A stretch of DNA of 64,000 nt from Comamonadaceae bacterium. Its GTDB lineage: Bacteria > Pseudomonadota > Gammaproteobacteria > Burkholderiales > Burkholderiaceae_C. Numbering within the stretch: the first letter of the stretch is position 1; every line of letters begins with the position of its first letter. The notes beneath the pieces are model-generated. The model was not told where the DNA came from and ran no database searches. It saw only the letters and a list, made by a program, of their open reading frames with translations. This document shows positions 35,065 through 45,415 of the stretch, piece after piece. The stretch covers positions 62,001 through 126,000 of the forward strand of contig JAIXUG010000028.1 in NCBI GenBank assembly GCA_027484105.1, written 5' to 3'. A program made the position numbers and the translations under genes.

Positions 35065-36108
35065 TCAAGCGGTCGCCAACAGCATCCTGATGGGCGCTGG
35101 CAAACCCATCGCAGGCCACGCGCTGGCCTGCACCCATTGGCCTTCACACGCGGGGCCCCGCGCCGCTTTGCCCACCATGCGCACCGGATGCAGATGCAAG
35201 TCGCGGTGTGTCAGCACATGTTTCCATGGCTCGATGTATTGAGGCTGTCCGCCCTGCGTCCAAGCGGCCAGCAAGTCGGCTTCGGACTCAAACACGGGCA
35301 AGCTGTACAAACCCGCCCAAATGCCTGTGTTGGGCCGCTTTTGCAGCCACACCTGTCCTTGCGCATTCACCGCCCACAGCAGCCACAGCGTGGCGCTGCT
35401 GCGCTTGAGTTTGCGGGTTTTGACGGGATAGGCCAGCGGCTCGCCCTGCGTTTGGGCCTGGCAAACCGCACGCACAGGGCAGGCCTCGCATTGCGCCTTG
35501 CGCGGCAAACACACAGTGGCCCCCAAATCCATCAGGGCCTGGGTGTAACGCGGCATATCAGCAGCACTTGCAGGCAAAAGCGCTTGCGCCAAAGCCCATA
35601 AAGCTTTTTCGTTTTTGGCCACCGCCAAATCCTCGCCATAGCCCAGCACGCGGGTCAGCACGCGCTTGACGTTGCCGTCCAAAATGGCGGCCCGCTCCTG
35701 AAAGCAAAACGCGGCAATTGCAGCGGCCGTCGATCGGCCAATGCCAGGCAGGGTTTGCAAGTCTTCAGCGCGGCGCGGAAAGGCGCCGCCAAAACGACCC
35801 ATCACCTCTTGTGCGCACTTGTGCAGGTTGCGGGCGCGACTGTAATAGCCCAAGCCACTCCACAGGGCCAGCACATCGTCTTGCGGCGCAGCAGCCAAAG
35901 CGTCCACAGCGGGGAATCTGGCCAAAAAGCGCGGGAAGTAATCGAGCACCGTGCTCACCTGCGTTTGCTGCAGCATGATCTCGGACAACCAGACGCGGTA
36001 AGGATCTTGCGTGTTTTGCCACGGCAGGCTCTGGCGGCCATGCTGGCGCTGCCAGTCCACCATGAGGCGAGCAAAACCAGCAGGCAATGCGATCAAGGTT
36101 TCTGGCAT
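35065..36108 (-). CDS. mutY: A/G-specific adenine glycosylase MutY
   Basis: 347 residues; removes A mispaired with 8-oxoG. N-terminal [27 protein letters not shown] carries the catalytic Glu. The HhH-GPD motif reads [18 protein letters not shown] with the following [11 protein letters not shown]sp. The [4Fe-4S] loop is [17 protein letters not shown] (C-x6-C-x2-C-x5-C), and the C-terminal NUDIX-like domain contains [22 protein letters not shown] 36108 lies 16 bases inside the end of mutM, so the two 8-oxoG repair genes are translationally linked. A longer frame to 36177 lies fully within mutM. Confidence 0.96.
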   Translation of the reverse strand: MPETLIALPAGFARLMVDWQRQHGRQSLPWQNTQDPYRVWLSEIMLQQTQVSTVLDYFPRFLARFPAVDALAAAPQDDVLALWSGLGYYSRARNLHKCAQEVMGRFGGAFPRRAEDLQTLPGIGRSTAAAIAAFCFQERAAILDGNVKRVLTRVLGYGEDLAVAKNEKALWALAQALLPASAADMPRYTQALMDLGATVCLPRKAQCEACPVRAVCQAQTQGEPLAYPVKTRKLKRSSATLWLLWAVNAQGQVWLQKRPNTGIWAGLYSLPVFESEADLLAAWTQGGQPQYIEPWKHVLTHRDLHLHPVRMVGKAARGPACEGQWVQASAWPAMGLPAPIRMLLATA

Positions 36109-36908
36109 ACGGGGCAATAAAAGGTGGTGCGCTGGCCTTGCAGCATGGACTTGATCGGGGTGTGGCACGCGCGACAAGGCTCCCCTGCTCGGCCATACAC
36201 GGCCGCCTCCAATTGAAAGTAGCCCGTGCGGCCCTCGGCGCTCACAAAATCCTTGAGCGAGCTGCCGCCTTGCTGCACGGCGCGAGTCAACACCTGCACG
36301 ATGGCAGCCTGCAACTTGACCACACGGGGACGGGACAAGCGGGCGGCCTTGGTGGTCGGGCGTATGCCCGCCATGAACAAGGCCTCGGAGGCGTAGATAT
36401 TGCCCACGCCCACCACCACATCGCCGGCCAGCAGCACTTGCTTGATGGCCGACTGGCGTTTTTTCAAGGCATCGGCAAAAGCAGTCACCTCGAATTGACC
36501 ATTCAAAGGCTCCACGCCCAATCGCCCCAGAAGTTTTTGCGCTTGTGGCGCGTCTTCAGAAGGGGCCCAAACCACTGCACCAAAACGGCGCGGATCGTGC
36601 AGGCGCAACACGCCCCGATCGGTCACCAGGTCCATGTGGTCATGCGGCCCAGCTGGCGGCTGTGCCGGCGCAAAATTCAGGCTGCCTGACATGCCCAGAT
36701 GCACCAGAAGCAGGCCCTGATCCAAGTCGAGCAGCAGGTACTTCCCCCTGCGGCGCACCGCCATGATTTGCCGCCCCACCAGACTGTGGGCAGATACACC
36801 CAAGGGCCAACGCAGGGGTTTGCCCAGGCTCAGTGCCTCGATAGAGGCCCGCACAATTCGATCGGCAAAGCTGCGGCGTGTGACTTCAACTTCGGGGAGT
36901 TCGGGCAT
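36093..36908 (-). CDS. mutM: Formamidopyrimidine-DNA glycosylase MutM (Fpg)
   Basis: 271 residues; excises 8-oxoG and formamidopyrimidines. It starts [13 protein letters not shown] with the catalytic Pro2 and Glu3. It also has H2TH-domain sequences ([12 protein letters not shown]), [10 protein letters not shown], and the C-terminal zinc finger [27 protein letters not shown] 36908 is fixed by the required MPELPE terminus; nine upstream codons are not coding. Overlaps mutY by 16 bases. Divergent from the TPR gene. Confidence 0.97.
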   Translation of the reverse strand: MPELPEVEVTRRSFADRIVRASIEALSLGKPLRWPLGVSAHSLVGRQIMAVRRRGKYLLLDLDQGLLLVHLGMSGSLNFAPAQPPAGPHDHMDLVTDRGVLRLHDPRRFGAVVWAPSEDAPQAQKLLGRLGVEPLNGQFEVTAFADALKKRQSAIKQVLLAGDVVVGVGNIYASEALFMAGIRPTTKAARLSRPRVVKLQAAIVQVLTRAVQQGGSSLKDFVSAEGRTGYFQLEAAVYGRAGEPCRACHTPIKSMLQGQRTTFYCPVCQKP

Positions 36909-36978
36909 AGGCTTGTGTAGAAAAAGGGACTTCAACCGCCCAGCTCAAACCAGCGGATGCCTGGATTATGATGAACCC

Positions 36979-38715
36979 ATGAAATTCTGGCTTCCAGTTG
37001 CATTGGTGTTGTCGATCGCTCTCGGTGCGAAGGCTCAAACTGCTGCGCGCACTGCCAGCTCCCCACCATCGCCGCCTGCTCAAAAATCGGCTCTGGATGC
37101 CGCTCTCTTTTACCAGCTTCTTTTGGGCGAAATGAACATCCGAAGCGGCTCACCTGGCAGCGGCTTTTCGATCATTTTGGATGCGGCTCGCAAAACGCGT
37201 GACCCATTGTTGTTCCAAAGGGCCGTCGATGTGGCGCTGCAATCGCGCTCGGGTGATGCTGCACTGCAAGCGGCCCAAGCCTGGAAAAGTGCTTTACCCG
37301 AATCCACAGAAGCCAATCGTTATTTGTTGCAAATCTTGTTGGCGCTTAACCGTGTTGATGAAGCTGGCCAAGCCCTGTCGGTGTCGATCCGGGACTTGCC
37401 GGCCGAGGAGCAAAATGCCGCTATCGGCTCGATCCCACGGGTTTTTTCGCGTGTACAAGACAAAAAGCTGGCCGCAGACACCGTAGAAAAAGCCCTTGAG
37501 GCCGCTTTGAAACAAGCGCCAACAGCCGCCGCAGCCTGGACCACCGTGGGACGGATGCGGCGAGAGGCCGGCCAAGTCGCCCAAGCTGTCGAAGCGGTCC
37601 GCAAGGCTGTGGCCGCTGATGCTTCGGCCTCTGGCCCTGTCTTGCTGGCGCTCAGCATGGCCAGTGCCGCGCCTACCGATGTATTGCCCTTGCTCCAAAA
37701 TGCCATGCAAGGTCAGGTTGCGCCAGAGCTTCGCTTGGGTTACGCCCGCTTGCTCATCGGCCAACACGCATACCCGCAAGCCCTCACGCAATTGCTCAAA
37801 CTCAATGCCGATCATCCGACTTTTGCGGATGGTTGGCTGGTGCATGGCCTGCTCTTGCTTGAAACCAATCAAAGAGAAAGCGCAGAAGCCAAACTGATCA
37901 AGCACATCGAATTGGCGCGCTCAACTGGCCGCGACCCTTCGCTCACCACCGGGCTTGGGGAGTCCTTGATGGCTTTGGCCCAAATCGCCCAGCGCAAAGG
38001 GCAATTTGCACAGGCGCAGCAGTGGTTGGCACAAGTGCCCACTGACGCCGACCCCATCAAACTGGCCAGCCGTCAAGCCGATCTGCTCACTCAACAAGGC
38101 CGTCTTGACGAAGCGCGGCAGGTGCTGGAGCGGATCAGAGCCAACACCCCTGAATTGGCCGTGAGAAAGGCCTTGGTGCAATCACAATGGTTGCGCGACA
38201 ACAAACAAGTCGCCAATGCGCATGCTTTGGTCCAGCAAGTCCTCAAATCACACCCCCAGAACACAGAGTTGATGTCCGAATTGGCCATGGTCAATGAAAA
38301 ACTCAAACGCTTTGACGAGATGGAGATTTTGCTGCGGGAGTTGATGAAACGAAAACCCGATGACCCGCATGCATTCAATGCGCTGGGTTACTCGCTGGCA
38401 GACAGGAACATCCGACTGGCCGAAGCGCGGCAATTGATCGTTCAAGCGCTCCAATTGGCGCCGCACGATCCCTACATTCAGGACAGCCTAGGCTGGGTGG
38501 CCTACAGACAGGGTCAATTCGCAGAGGCCTTGCAGGTTCTGCAAACCGCTTACAAGGCCAAACCTGACGCTGAAATCGCAGCCCATTTGGGAGAAGTGCT
38601 CTGGGTCATGGGCCGACGTGATGAAGCGGCCGTCATTTGGCGGGAAGGTTTGCTGCTCAAATCAGACAACGACACCTTGACCGAAACCCTCAAGCGTTTT
38701 CATTTCAAACCATGA
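36979..38715 (+). CDS. Exported tetratricopeptide-repeat protein
   Basis: 578 residues with a signal peptide (MKFWLPVALVLSIALGAKAQ). The rest is almost entirely helical TPR-like repeats; the clearest are the C-terminal ones DPHAFNALGYSLADRNIRLAEARQLIVQALQLAPHDPYIQDSLGWVAYRQGQFAEALQVLQTAYKAKPDAEIAAHLGEVLW. Genes of this type sit upstream of lolB in many Burkholderiales and probably help envelope assembly in the periplasm, but no biochemical role is established. lolB begins 40 bases later. Confidence 0.9.
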   Translation: MKFWLPVALVLSIALGAKAQTAARTASSPPSPPAQKSALDAALFYQLLLGEMNIRSGSPGSGFSIILDAARKTRDPLLFQRAVDVALQSRSGDAALQAAQAWKSALPESTEANRYLLQILLALNRVDEAGQALSVSIRDLPAEEQNAAIGSIPRVFSRVQDKKLAADTVEKALEAALKQAPTAAAAWTTVGRMRREAGQVAQAVEAVRKAVAADASASGPVLLALSMASAAPTDVLPLLQNAMQGQVAPELRLGYARLLIGQHAYPQALTQLLKLNADHPTFADGWLVHGLLLLETNQRESAEAKLIKHIELARSTGRDPSLTTGLGESLMALAQIAQRKGQFAQAQQWLAQVPTDADPIKLASRQADLLTQQGRLDEARQVLERIRANTPELAVRKALVQSQWLRDNKQVANAHALVQQVLKSHPQNTELMSELAMVNEKLKRFDEMEILLRELMKRKPDDPHAFNALGYSLADRNIRLAEARQLIVQALQLAPHDPYIQDSLGWVAYRQGQFAEALQVLQTAYKAKPDAEIAAHLGEVLWVMGRRDEAAVIWREGLLLKSDNDTLTETLKRFHFKP

Positions 38716-38755
38716 TGACGGCCTTGAAAGAGACGGTTAACGCGCGGGCCTCCAC

Positions 38756-39244
38756 ATGACTGTGCAGCGCATCCAAAGATGCATCATTTGTCTTGGCCTC
38801 ATGCTGCTGACTGCTTGCGCCAGTCCACCGCCCAAAACCTCGGCGGAGAATGCCAACTGGTCAGGCCGTTTGCTCATTCAAGTGCTCCATGATCCACCGG
38901 AGTCCATGAGTGCCAGCTTTGAGTTGCAAGGCTCGGCCCAGACCGGTCAAATGGTCTTGCTCAGTCCTATTGGCACCACATTGGCACGCCTGCAATGGCA
39001 GCCTGAATTTGCTCGCCTGGAGCAAGGTCAGCAGCAAGTTCAAAGCACCAGCCTTCAACAACTGGCAGCACGCTTGACCGGGACAGAACTGCCCATAGCC
39101 GCTTTGTTTGAATGGTTGGCAGGTCGATCAGCCGACGCCCCGGGATGGGAAATTGACTTGTCTTCACACGGGCAAGGCCGCATCTTTGCTGAGCGCACTC
39201 GGCCTGCGCCCACCACGCGCTTGCGGATTGTTTTGGACCGCTGA
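38756..39244 (+). CDS. lolB: Outer-membrane lipoprotein receptor LolB
   Basis: 162 residues. The lipoprotein signal IICLGLMLLTACASPP gives a lipobox LTAC with lipidated Cys near residue 21. The body (NWSGRLLIQVLHDPPESMSASFELQGS, GTTLARLQW, GWEIDLSSHGQGR) fits LolB, which takes lipoproteins from LolA and inserts them in the outer membrane. Lies between the TPR gene and ispE, the standard order. Partner lolA is at 62058. Confidence 0.92.
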   Translation: MTVQRIQRCIICLGLMLLTACASPPPKTSAENANWSGRLLIQVLHDPPESMSASFELQGSAQTGQMVLLSPIGTTLARLQWQPEFARLEQGQQQVQSTSLQQLAARLTGTELPIAALFEWLAGRSADAPGWEIDLSSHGQGRIFAERTRPAPTTRLRIVLDR

Positions 39245-39276
39245 ACCACTGAACACTTCATGGTCATAATCAGGTC

Positions 39277-40122
39277 ATGAAATCGTTGCACGATGTGCCT
39301 GCCCCGGCCAAACTGAATCTCTTTTTACACATCACAGGGCGTCGCCCAGACGGCTATCACTTGCTCCAATCGGTCTTCATGCTGATCGACTGGTGCGACC
39401 AACTGCATTTCGAGAAACGATCCGGTGGTGCCATCAGCCGTGAAGACCTGACCCTGGTTTTGCCCGAGCAAGACCTGATCATGCGTGCAGCCCAATTGCT
39501 GCAAAAACACACGGGCTGTACCGAGGGCGTGCACATCGCCGTGGACAAACAAATACCCGCACAAGCGGGTATGGGCGGCGGTTCATCCGATGCGGCTACT
39601 TGCCTGTTGGCACTGAACCGCCTTTGGAATTTGAAACTTGATCTGCCCGCGCTGGAAAAATTGGGCTTGGAACTGGGCGCTGATGTGCCCTTTTTCTTGC
39701 GCGGTCGCAATGCCTGGGTCGAAGGTGTGGGTGAAAAAATCACCCCGATTGAGCTGCCGCCTGCACAGTTTTGGGTCATCAAACCCCCTGCAGGACTCAA
39801 CACTTCTGAAATTTTTACGCACCCAGGGCTCAAACGCGACACAAGCACTGCTATAATTTCGGTCTTTGCTTCAGACCCCTATGGTTTCGGTCTCAATGAC
39901 CTCCAACCTGTTGCTCAATCTCTTTGCCCAGAAGTGACCCAAGCACTTGATGTGCTGGAAAAAGCGGGTTTAAGGGCTAGAATGACGGGCTCTGGTAGCG
40001 CCGTGTTTGCTCCATGGGATGCAAATATGCCCGATTTATCGGTTCCCGATGGATTTGTGGCAAGGCGCTGCAGCAATTTGGAATTCCACCCCTTGTGGGG
40101 TTGGGCATCCAGCGATAGTTGA
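39277..40122 (+). CDS. ispE: 4-diphosphocytidyl-2-C-methyl-D-erythritol kinase
   Basis: 281 residues; GHMP kinase of the MEP pathway, supplying IPP/DMAPP for carotenoids, bacteriochlorophyll tails and quinones. N-terminal [30 protein letters not shown] loop [17 protein letters not shown]-terminal [21 protein letters not shown] lies just before the start and could be a -10 element. Upstream supply gene for crtE at 4569, although unlinked. Confidence 0.96.
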   Translation: MKSLHDVPAPAKLNLFLHITGRRPDGYHLLQSVFMLIDWCDQLHFEKRSGGAISREDLTLVLPEQDLIMRAAQLLQKHTGCTEGVHIAVDKQIPAQAGMGGGSSDAATCLLALNRLWNLKLDLPALEKLGLELGADVPFFLRGRNAWVEGVGEKITPIELPPAQFWVIKPPAGLNTSEIFTHPGLKRDTSTAIISVFASDPYGFGLNDLQPVAQSLCPEVTQALDVLEKAGLRARMTGSGSAVFAPWDANMPDLSVPDGFVARRCSNLEFHPLWGWASSDS

Positions 40123-40156
40123 TCGGTCGGTCGCTGTTTCAGCGGTCAACCTGTGT

Positions 40157-40233
40157 AGGGGAGTCGCCAAGCTGGTTAAGGCACCGGATTTTGATTCCGG
40201 CATGCAAAGGTTCGAATCCTTTCTCCCCTGCCA
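40157..40233 (+). tRNA. tRNA-Gln (anticodon UUG)
   Basis: 77 bases with encoded CCA. Acceptor AGGGGAG/CTCCCCT, D-arm TCGCCAAGCTGGTTAAGGC, anticodon loop TTTTGAT (TTG), T-loop TTCGAAT. Sits between ispE and prs, a conserved Burkholderiales arrangement. Confidence 0.97.
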
Positions 40234-40280
40234 AATACGTTCATTCGTACAGGCCCTTTTATCTGATCGCTGGAATGCAC

Positions 40281-41252
40281 ATGCAGCCTGCTTCACTCCC
40301 CCCCGATTTCATGTTGTTCACCGGCAATGCCAACCCCGTTTTGGCGGCCGAAATCGCCAAACACTTGGGCACGCAGCTCGGTGCGGTCGATGTGGGCCGT
40401 TTTTCTGATGGTGAAGTCACCGTCGAGCTCAAACAAAACGTCCGGGCCCGCGAGGTGTTCGTGGTGCAATCGACTTGCGCGCCCACCAACGAAAACCTGA
40501 TGGAATTGCTGATCATGGTGGATGCGCTCAAACGCGCATCGGCTGGTCGGATCAGCGCTGTGATCCCCTACTTCGGCTATGCCCGACAGGACCGCCGCCC
40601 ACGCTCCACCCGAGTGCCCATTTCAGCCAAAGTCGTGGCCAACATGCTGCAAGCCGTGGGTGTGGACCGCGTCCTCACCATGGACCTGCACGCCGACCAA
40701 ATCCAGGGTTTCTTCGACATTCCCGTTGACAACATTTACGCCTCGCCCGTTTTGCTGGGCGACTTGCGCCAGCAAAACTACGACGACCTGATTGTCGTGT
40801 CACCCGATGTGGGCGGTGTGGTGCGTGCCCGGGCCTTGGCCAAACAGCTGGGCTGCGATCTGGCCATCATCGACAAGCGCCGCCCCAAAGCCAATGTGTC
40901 AGAAGTCATGCACGTCATCGGCGAGATCGAAGGCCGCAACTGCGTGATCATGGACGACATGATCGACACCGCGGGCACACTGGTCAAAGCGGCCGAAGTG
41001 CTCAAGGAGCGCGGTGCCAAAAAGGTTTACGCCTATTGCACACATCCGATTTTTTCGGGTCCGGCCATCGACCGCATCACCAAAGGCGAAGCGCTCGACG
41101 AAGTCGTGGTCACCAACACCATCCCGCTGACGGCTGAGGCCGCAGCGTGTTCCAAGATTCGCCAACTCTCCGTGGCACCGCTGATCGCCGAAACGATTCA
41201 TCGGATTGCGCACGGCGAGTCGGTGATGAGCCTGTTCTCCGATCAAGCCTGA
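40281..41252 (+). CDS. prs: Ribose-phosphate pyrophosphokinase
   Basis: 323 residues; makes PRPP. Family motifs are [65 protein letters not shown] and the PRPP loop [18 protein letters not shown]. Start 40281 (MQPAS) has GGA six bases before it; ATG 40275 is equally in frame. The open frame reaching back to 40119 crosses the tRNA and is not coding. Confidence 0.97.
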   Translation: MQPASLPPDFMLFTGNANPVLAAEIAKHLGTQLGAVDVGRFSDGEVTVELKQNVRAREVFVVQSTCAPTNENLMELLIMVDALKRASAGRISAVIPYFGYARQDRRPRSTRVPISAKVVANMLQAVGVDRVLTMDLHADQIQGFFDIPVDNIYASPVLLGDLRQQNYDDLIVVSPDVGGVVRARALAKQLGCDLAIIDKRRPKANVSEVMHVIGEIEGRNCVIMDDMIDTAGTLVKAAEVLKERGAKKVYAYCTHPIFSGPAIDRITKGEALDEVVVTNTIPLTAEAAACSKIRQLSVAPLIAETIHRIAHGESVMSLFSDQA

Positions 41253-41273
41253 TCGGGGAAAAGGCCAACCGTG

Positions 41274-41306
41274 GCCAGCTGTCCTTGAGGACTGGCTGGC
41301 TTTTTT
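41274..41306 (+). terminator. Terminator between prs and rplY
   Basis: GCCAGC (41274-41279) pairs with GCTGGC (41295-41300), with inner GTCC/GGAC pairing, then six T residues. Confidence 0.8.
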
Positions 41307-41352
41307 GAGTCAGGGTCACACTGGTCGCGGTGGACCCCAGAAGGAGAAATCT

Positions 41353-41982
41353 ATGAAATTCGTCGCTTTTGAGCGCGCCAAGCAGGGCACGGGTGCGAGC
41401 CGCCGTCTCCGCAATTCCGGTCGCACACCGGGCATCGTTTACGGCTCCACATCGGCGCCTCAACTCATTGAGCTGGACCACAATGCTTTGTGGCACGCCC
41501 TGAAAAAGGAAGCCTTCCACGCTTCGATCCTGGACATGGAATTGAACGGTCAGTCCAGCAAAGTTTTGCTGCGTGACTACCAGATGCACCCCTACAAGCA
41601 GTTGGTGCAACACATCGACTTCCAGCGCGTCGATGCCAACACCACATTGCACATGAAAGTGCCATTGCACTACAGTGGCCAAGACGAGTCTGAAGCTGTC
41701 AAGACCGACAAGTGCACCATCACCCACGTGATGACTGAAGTTGAAGTGGCTTGCCTGCCTGCCAACCTGCCCGAATTCATCGCGGTGGATTTGAAAGGCC
41801 TGACCCTGGGCAAATCGCTGCACCTGGATGACATCACACTGCCTGCAGGTTGCAAGGCCGTCACGCATGGCAAGAAAAACCCCGTCTTGGTGGCTGTGGT
41901 CGCTCCGGTCGAAGAAGTGGTGGCAGCCCCTGTGGCCGCTGCACCTGCAGACGCCAAAGGCAAGGGCAAAGGCAAGAAGTAA
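41353..41982 (+). CDS. rplY: 50S ribosomal protein L25/general stress protein Ctc
   Basis: 209 residues, the long two-domain L25/TL5 form. The N-terminal 5S rRNA-binding domain contains [17 protein letters not shown], and the C-terminal beta domain contains LHMKVPLHY and [18 protein letters not shown]. The tail is Ala/Lys/Gly-rich ([10 protein letters not shown]). AAGGAGAAA precedes the ATG. Between terminators of prs and its own. Confidence 0.96.
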   Translation: MKFVAFERAKQGTGASRRLRNSGRTPGIVYGSTSAPQLIELDHNALWHALKKEAFHASILDMELNGQSSKVLLRDYQMHPYKQLVQHIDFQRVDANTTLHMKVPLHYSGQDESEAVKTDKCTITHVMTEVEVACLPANLPEFIAVDLKGLTLGKSLHLDDITLPAGCKAVTHGKKNPVLVAVVAPVEEVVAAPVAAAPADAKGKGKGKK

Positions 41983-42014
41983 TCTTCTTGCTTGGGCTTG
42001 TCAGCCCTGCTCTC

Positions 42015-42039
42015 AAAGGCCCGCGCTGCGGGCCTTTTT
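42015..42039 (+). terminator. Terminator after rplY
   Basis: A 10-pair perfect stem AAAGGCCCGC / GCGGGCCTTT with GCT loop, continuing into TT. Confidence 0.88.
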
Positions 42040-42097
42040 GCTTGGGCCCACCGCACGCCGGAACGCCAAGCCCCGTGCCCAAGGATAATCACCCACC

Positions 42098-42748
42098 ATG
42101 ATCAAACTGCTTGTCGGTCTGGGCAACCCGGGCCAGGAATACGAAGACACCCGCCACAACGCCGGATTCTGGTGGATCAATGCCATCGCCCGAGAACTGA
42201 AGCTTGCCTTGGTACCTGAACGCAGCTACCACGGCCTGATGGCCCGCACCACCGTCAATGGCCAAACTGTCTGGTTGCTCGAGCCTCAGACCTACATGAA
42301 TTTGTCCGGCAAATCGGTCAGCGCTTTGGCGAAATTTTTCAAAATTCAGCCGCAAGAGATTTTGGTGGCGCACGACGAACTCGACATCCCGCCCGGTGAA
42401 GCCAAGCTCAAGCTGGGCGGCAGCCACGCCGGACACAACGGCCTGCGCGACATCCATGCCCAACTGGGCACAGCCGACTATTGGCGACTGCGCATTGGCG
42501 TCGGCCACCCCGGCGACAAGGCCGAAGTGGTCAGCTGGGTCTTGAAGAAACCCATGCTGGAGCACCGCAAAGCCATTGAGGACAGCATCCACCGCGCGGT
42601 GCTGGCCTTGCCGCTGTTGCTGGCTGGTGACATGGAAAAAGCCATGGTCAAAATCCACACCAGCAAGCCCCCAAGGCCCAAACCACCCAAGCCCCCCAAA
42701 CGCCGCCGGCCCCCACGACCGAGCCCGGTGCAAAGGGCTAGACCCTGA
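42098..42748 (+). CDS. pth: Peptidyl-tRNA hydrolase
   Basis: 216 residues; releases peptide from drop-off peptidyl-tRNA. Motifs are [19 protein letters not shown] with catalytic His, [42 protein letters not shown] and [10 protein letters not shown]. The last ~25 residues are a Pro/Arg/Lys-rich extension not needed for catalysis. Fits prs-rplY-pth order. Confidence 0.96.
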   Translation: MIKLLVGLGNPGQEYEDTRHNAGFWWINAIARELKLALVPERSYHGLMARTTVNGQTVWLLEPQTYMNLSGKSVSALAKFFKIQPQEILVAHDELDIPPGEAKLKLGGSHAGHNGLRDIHAQLGTADYWRLRIGVGHPGDKAEVVSWVLKKPMLEHRKAIEDSIHRAVLALPLLLAGDMEKAMVKIHTSKPPRPKPPKPPKRRRPPRPSPVQRARP

Positions 42749-42751
42749 GCC

Positions 42752-43042
<291 letters not shown>

Positions 43043-43152
43043 TTATCGGCGACAGACCTGAGCCCGAAAAACTGCAGGGCTGTTGCCGATCTCTGGGCCC
43101 CGCATCTCCAAAGCCTTCAGGAGCTGCACACGCCCGGCAGCATGCGCCTAAA

Positions 43153-44007
43153 ATGGACCGCATGATGAACGCCGACCTGCACTGCCATTCCGTCATCTCC
43201 GACGGCACCCTCACCCCGGAAGCCCTGGCCGAACGCGCCAAAACCAACGGGGTAGAGCTTTGGGCGCTGACCGACCACGATGAAGTGGGTGGTCAAGACC
43301 GCGCCCTGGCAGCAGCTCGCGCGCAAGGTCTGCCCTACCTCACGGGGACCGAAATCTCGGTGACCTTTGCGCACCAGACCGTGCACATTGTGGGCTTGGG
43401 TTTTGATGCACACAACAGCGCCTTGGTCGAAGGCCTGCGCCGCACCCGGGGCGGGCGCAGCGAACGTGCGCAGGAAATGTCGGATGGCCTGGCCAAAGTC
43501 GGTATCCGCAATGCCTATGAAGGTGCCCTGCAATACGTGGGCAACCCCGAGCTGATTTCACGCACCCACTTTGCCCGGCATCTGGTCGAAACCGGGGTGT
43601 GCAGCGACACCTCCGAGGTGTTTCGCAAATACCTGACCGAAGGCAAACCTGGCTATGTGCCGCACCGCTGGGCACGCCTGCAAGAAGCCGTGCAATGGAT
43701 CACCGATGCCGGCGGCATGGCCATCATCGCCCACCCAGCACGCTACGGCTTCACGCCCAATGAAGAATATGCCCTGTTCAGCGAATTCAAGGCCCACGGC
43801 GGTCGCGGGGTCGAAGTCGTCACGGGCAGCCACTCGTCCCCTGAAGCTGTTCGTTACGCGGAAACCGCACTCGAATTCAACTTGGCTGCTTCTCGCGGCA
43901 GTGACTTTCACAGCCCTGATGAAAGCCGCATCGACCTGGGCACCCTGCCCTACTTGCCGGGCCAACTGACACCCGTTTGGGAACTGCTGGCCGATCGCAT
44001 TCAGTGA
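43153..44007 (+). CDS. PHP-domain phosphoesterase (YciV/RNase AM-like)
   Basis: About 284 residues. PHP motifs are ADLHCHSVISDGTLTPEALAERA, LTDHDEVGG, TGTEIS, IAHPARY and RGSDFHSPDE, giving the full metal-binding set. Relatives are nucleoside 3',5'-bisphosphate phosphatases and the 5'-3' exonuclease RNase AM. Start is uncertain among ATGs 43153, 43162 and 43165. The next gene is YciO-like, as in E. coli yciV-yciO. Confidence 0.9.
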   Translation: MDRMMNADLHCHSVISDGTLTPEALAERAKTNGVELWALTDHDEVGGQDRALAAARAQGLPYLTGTEISVTFAHQTVHIVGLGFDAHNSALVEGLRRTRGGRSERAQEMSDGLAKVGIRNAYEGALQYVGNPELISRTHFARHLVETGVCSDTSEVFRKYLTEGKPGYVPHRWARLQEAVQWITDAGGMAIIAHPARYGFTPNEEYALFSEFKAHGGRGVEVVTGSHSSPEAVRYAETALEFNLAASRGSDFHSPDESRIDLGTLPYLPGQLTPVWELLADRIQ

Positions 44008-44100
44008 ACCACAGCCAGCAAGTCAGGCACTGCATGGCATCGGATTGGGCCGCCAGAAGCCTTCCATTGAGACCACTGCGCAACGATCCCTGACAACCCT

Positions 44101-44724
44101 ATGGCCCAGTTTTTCAGCGTACACCCCGACAATCCGCAGGCGCGTTTGCTCAAGCAAGCCGTGCAATTGCTCAACCAGGGCAGCGTGCTGGCCGTTCCTA
44201 CCGATTCCAGCTACGCGCTGGTCTGCCACCTGGATGACAAGAACGCCGCCGACCAATTGCGCCGGATTCGGGGCATCGACGACAAGCACCACCTCACCGT
44301 GCTGTGCCGCGACCTGAGCGAGTTGGCCAACTACGCGCGGGTGGACAACCGACAGTTTCGCGCCGTCAAGCAAGCCACTCCGGGGCCCTTCACCTTCATT
44401 CTGGAGGCCACCAAGGAAGTGCCACGCCGCGTCAGCCACCCGCAACGCAAAACCATCGGCCTGCGCGTGCCCGATCACAAAGTTTTGCAGGCCTTGCTGA
44501 GCTTGCACGGTGCGCCGCTGTTGGCAGCCACACTCATCATGCCGGACGAAGCGTTGCCGCTCAATGATGCACAGGACATCCGCGAACGGCTGGAACACCA
44601 AGTGGGCGCGGTCATCGATGCAGGGGCCTGCTCGCTGGAGCCCACCACCGTGATCGACATGAGCGGTGAGTCGCCCGAAGTGCTGCGGCGCGGCCAAGGT
44701 GACCCGGCGCTGTTGGGCCTTTGA
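44101..44724 (+). CDS. YciO/YrdC/Sua5-family protein (threonylcarbamoyl-AMP synthase-like)
   Basis: 207 residues with the YrdC fold: LLNQGSVLAVPTDSSYALVCHL, RIRGIDDKHHLTVLCRDLSEL, KQATPGPFTFILEATKEVPRR, RKTIGLRVPDH. This is the YciO branch, which keeps the ATP/threonine pocket but is considered distinct from TsaC; whether it makes threonylcarbamoyl-AMP in vivo is unclear. Pairs with the PHP gene upstream. Confidence 0.9.
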   Translation: MAQFFSVHPDNPQARLLKQAVQLLNQGSVLAVPTDSSYALVCHLDDKNAADQLRRIRGIDDKHHLTVLCRDLSELANYARVDNRQFRAVKQATPGPFTFILEATKEVPRRVSHPQRKTIGLRVPDHKVLQALLSLHGAPLLAATLIMPDEALPLNDAQDIRERLEHQVGAVIDAGACSLEPTTVIDMSGESPEVLRRGQGDPALLGL

Positions 44725-44753
44725 CTGGGCAACAGCGACACCGCGCAAAAAAG

Positions 44754-44790
44754 AAAAAACCTTGCCGCAGCCAATGCGCCACGGCAAGGT
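44754..44790 (-). terminator. Terminator after DUF3501 gene (minus strand)
   Basis: ACCTTGCCG / CGGCAAGGT 9-pair stem with a 14-base loop. On the minus strand it is followed by six T residues. Confidence 0.8.
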
Positions 44791-44813
44791 CCAGCCCAAA
44801 CCGGCAGAAAAAC

Positions 44814-45404
44814 TTACTTCAAGTCACCTGCCAAGCTCGCCAGTGTGTCTGGAGAGATATCGATGTGCGATGGGTAATGGGTATGGTCGCAACCGAGCTT
44901 CACACCGGCACCGGCCTTGACAGCGGCGCACATGACGGGTGTCAGCTCAAAGCGCACAAAGTGCACAGCCGAGGTTTTTTCATCGGTCTCGCGATCCAGG
45001 TCTTCGTCGGCAATCGCATACACGCGGCCATGGCCTTCGACCTCAACAAACATGCGGTCCTCCACACCGATCAGCTTGGCCAATTCGCGCTTGCGCTCGT
45101 TGATGTCGGTGTATTCGATCATCATGGTGGCTTTCCAGTTGCTGCCATCCGGCACCAATGGGGCGTAGGCCTCGATCTCTTGCAGGATGCCCTCTTCTTC
45201 AAAGACTTTTTCGATGCGCAGCATCTCCTGAATTTGATAGCGGATCGTGGTCTCGCTCTCAAACTGCATGTTGATGTGCTCGCCCAGCTGCACGCTGCGC
45301 AGCTTGCGGTGGGCGATCACTTCGGGCTTGTGGACCTTGCGCCACTTGGTGTAGGCCTCCAAAGACATCAGGGTCTCGGGCGTGATTTTTCCGGTCAGTT
45401 GCAT
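44814..45404 (-). CDS. DUF3501 family protein
   Basis: 196 residues, soluble. Recognisable family start ITPETLMSLEAYTKWRKVHKPEVIAHRKLRSVQLGEHINMQFESE, mid MMIEYTDINERKRELAKLIGVEDRMFVEV, and C-terminal SAVHFVRFELTP...GAGVKLGCDHTHYP. No biochemical function is known to me. It follows the two-cluster Fe-S protein by 11 bases and ends in a terminator, so it is the last gene of a rubrerythrin/Fe-S/DUF3501 set that recurs in proteobacteria. Confidence 0.92.
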   Translation of the reverse strand: MQLTGKITPETLMSLEAYTKWRKVHKPEVIAHRKLRSVQLGEHINMQFESETTIRYQIQEMLRIEKVFEEEGILQEIEAYAPLVPDGSNWKATMMIEYTDINERKRELAKLIGVEDRMFVEVEGHGRVYAIADEDLDRETDEKTSAVHFVRFELTPVMCAAVKAGAGVKLGCDHTHYPSHIDISPDTLASLAGDLK

Positions 45405-45415
45405 GGCAGTGTTCC

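Noticed and set aside
40119-40280. N-terminal extension of prs
   Set aside because: Crosses tRNA-Gln; family start is at 40275 or 40281.
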